From the NCBI RefSeq assembly GCF_904061905.1, contig NZ_CAJFCI010000060.1:1-64000 (forward strand): 64,000 bases of DNA, written 5' to 3'. The DNA is from Zestomonas carbonaria (GTDB lineage: Bacteria > Pseudomonadota > Gammaproteobacteria > Pseudomonadales > Pseudomonadaceae). A model generated the notes under the pieces. The model saw nothing but the letters and a program-made list of their open reading frames with translations, did no database searches and was not told where the DNA came from. Below are positions 62,697 through 64,000 of the stretch, piece by piece (positions within the stretch are counted from its first letter, which is position 1; each line of letters opens with the position of its first letter). A program made the translations under genes and the position numbers.

Positions 62697-63884
62697 ATGC
62701 CCCACGTACCCCAAGTGAAAATCCCCGCCACCTACATCCGCGGCGGCACCAGCAAGGGCGTGTTCTTCCGCCTGCAGGACCTGCCCGAGCGCTGCCAGGT
62801 GCCCGGAGCTGCGCGCGACAAGCTGTTCATGCGCGTAATCGGCAGCCCCGACCCCTACTCGGCGCACATCGACGGCATGGGCGGCGCCACCTCCAGCACC
62901 AGCAAGTGCGTGATCCTGTCCAAGAGCAGCCAGCCCGGCCACGACGTCGACTACCTCTACGGGCAGATTTCCATCGACAAGGCCTTCGTCGACTGGAGCG
63001 GCAACTGCGGCAACCTCTCCACCGCCGCCGGTGCCTTCGCCCTCCACGCCGGCCTGGTCGACCCCGAGCGCATCCCGGAGAACGGCACCTGCGTGGTGCG
63101 CATCTGGCAGGCCAACATCAACAAGACCATCATCGCCCACGTGCCGGTGAGCAACGGCCAGGTCCAGGAAACCGGCGACTTCGAGCTGGACGGGGTGACC
63201 TTCCCCGCCGCCGAGATCGTGCTGGAATTCCTCGACCCGTCCGACGACGGCGAGGAAGGCGGCTCCATGTTCCCCACCGGCAACCTGGTGGACGACCTGG
63301 AAGTGCCCGGCGTCGGCACCTTCAAGGCAACCATGATCAGCGCCGGCATCCCCACCGTGTTCGTCAACGCCGCGGACATCGGCTACCAGGGCACCGAACT
63401 GCGCGAGGACATCAACTCCGACCCCGAACAACTGGCGCGCTTCGAGCAGATCCGCATCGCCGGCGCCCTGCGCATGGGCCTGATCAAGACCCCGGAAGAA
63501 GCGGCCACCCGCCAGCACACGCCGAAGATCGCCTTCGTCTCGCCGCCCAAGGACTACCGCACCTCCAGCGGCAAGCAGGTGCAGGCCGGCGACGTCGACC
63601 TGCTGGTGCGCGCGCTGTCCATGGGCAAGCTGCACCACGCCATGATGGGCACCGCCGCCGTGGCCATCGGCACCGCCGCGGCCGTGCCGGGCACCCTGGT
63701 CAACCTCGCGGCCGGTGGCGGCGAACGCACCGCCGTGCGCTTCGGCCACCCCTCCGGCACCCTGCGCGTGGGCGCCGAGGCCAGGCAGGTGGACGGCGAA
63801 TGGAGCGTGACCAAGGCCATCATGAGCCGCAGCGCGCGCATCCTCATGGAAGGCTGGGTGCGGGTGCCGGGCGATTCGTTCTGA
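62697..63884 (+). CDS. prpF: 2-methylaconitate cis-trans isomerase PrpF
   Basis: 395 residues. Works with AcnD to convert trans- to cis-2-methylaconitate. Diaminopimelate epimerase-like fold: IPATYIRGGTSKGVFFRLQD at the N-terminus, MGGATSSTSKCVILS with the catalytic region, DWSGNCGNLSTAAGAFAL with a Cys in SGNCGN, and GNLVDDLEVPGVGTF. The end has the repeated AERTAVRFGHPSGTLRVG-like block (seen as VRFGHPSGTLRVGAEA). Last gene of the operon; a long perfect hairpin follows 12 bases after the stop. Confidence 0.96.
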   Translation: MPHVPQVKIPATYIRGGTSKGVFFRLQDLPERCQVPGAARDKLFMRVIGSPDPYSAHIDGMGGATSSTSKCVILSKSSQPGHDVDYLYGQISIDKAFVDWSGNCGNLSTAAGAFALHAGLVDPERIPENGTCVVRIWQANINKTIIAHVPVSNGQVQETGDFELDGVTFPAAEIVLEFLDPSDDGEEGGSMFPTGNLVDDLEVPGVGTFKATMISAGIPTVFVNAADIGYQGTELREDINSDPEQLARFEQIRIAGALRMGLIKTPEEAATRQHTPKIAFVSPPKDYRTSSGKQVQAGDVDLLVRALSMGKLHHAMMGTAAVAIGTAAAVPGTLVNLAAGGGERTAVRFGHPSGTLRVGAEARQVDGEWSVTKAIMSRSARILMEGWVRVPGDSF

Positions 63885-63896
63885 GGTATTTGCCCT

Positions 63897-63936
63897 GGTT
63901 TATTGGGTTCCCGCGAACGCGGGAACCCAATAAACC
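63897..63936. terminator. Perfect 19-bp palindrome after prpF
   Basis: Arms GGTTTATTGGGTTCCCGCG (63897-63915) and the exact complement (63918-63936) with loop AA. Twelve bases past the prpF stop, so likely the operon's transcript end, although no long T run follows. Core related to 15393-15410. Confidence 0.65.
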
Positions 63937-63954
63937 GATGTTGTTCCTGTTCCC

Positions 63955-64000
63955 GTAGGAGCGGGCCATGCCCGCGATTCGCGCCCATGGGGCGCCCCTA
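63955..64000. repeat. REP-like repeat at window end (GTAGGAGCGGGCC family)
   Basis: GTAGGAGCGGGCCATGCCCG followed by CGATTCGCGCCCATGGGGCG; same family as the units at 53248-53700. It continues beyond the window. Confidence 0.75.

Overview
The window is a 64 kb piece of a GC-rich gammaproteobacterial chromosome. Its gene content (pelABCDEFG, oprI, lipase with foldase, thrH, prpB-prpC-acnD-prpF, rmf) and protein sequences point to a Pseudomonas of the P. aeruginosa group. It is probably not P. aeruginosa itself: from memory, gene blocks that are far apart in strain PAO1 lie next to each other here. I see no rRNA, tRNA, CRISPR array, phage or transposase.

Layout. 1-384: 5' end of a type VI secretion vgrG, leaving the window. 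385-863: AT-rich regulatory region of the pel operon with FleQ-like boxes. 864-13004: pelABCDEFG, the Pel exopolysaccharide machine, with an intact c-di-GMP binding site in PelD. 13007-18461: a hypothetical gene, a DUF2835 gene, pyrD, rmf and rlmL. 18705-31409: tatD, mltF, doxX, lipase and foldase in the order foldase then lipase, thpR, greB, an ABC exporter next to tesA, an L,D-transpeptidase and oprI. 31741-42262: small acetyltransferase, DAHP synthase, PilZ protein, thioredoxin-like protein, ketopantoate reductase, 5'-nucleotidase, UspA, cysB, cysH, thrH and a pabB that appears to have lost about 80-100 internal N-terminal codons.

42424-53251 is the most interesting block. Two large MalT-like ATP-dependent LuxR regulators in tandem are followed by a small secreted Gly/Ser/Thr-rich protein, a membrane-anchored C39-like cysteine peptidase, a coiled-coil plus beta-barrel outer-membrane protein, a FadL-type porin and a periplasmic protein with three 59-residue repeats and a MalM-like domain. 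The arrangement resembles the Fap amyloid export system and the Acinetobacter Fil cluster, but I know of no described function for it. A tandem array of 132-134 bp units ends it. On the other strand, 53727-56788 holds an ATP-grasp ligase, a 7TM inactive-transglutaminase protein and a retropepsin-like protease, a predicted peptide-ligation system.

57041-63884 is a propionate (2-methylcitrate) catabolic operon led by its GntR regulator, with a clear promoter flanked by two operator copies. Short palindromic repeats of several families fill many intergenic gaps.
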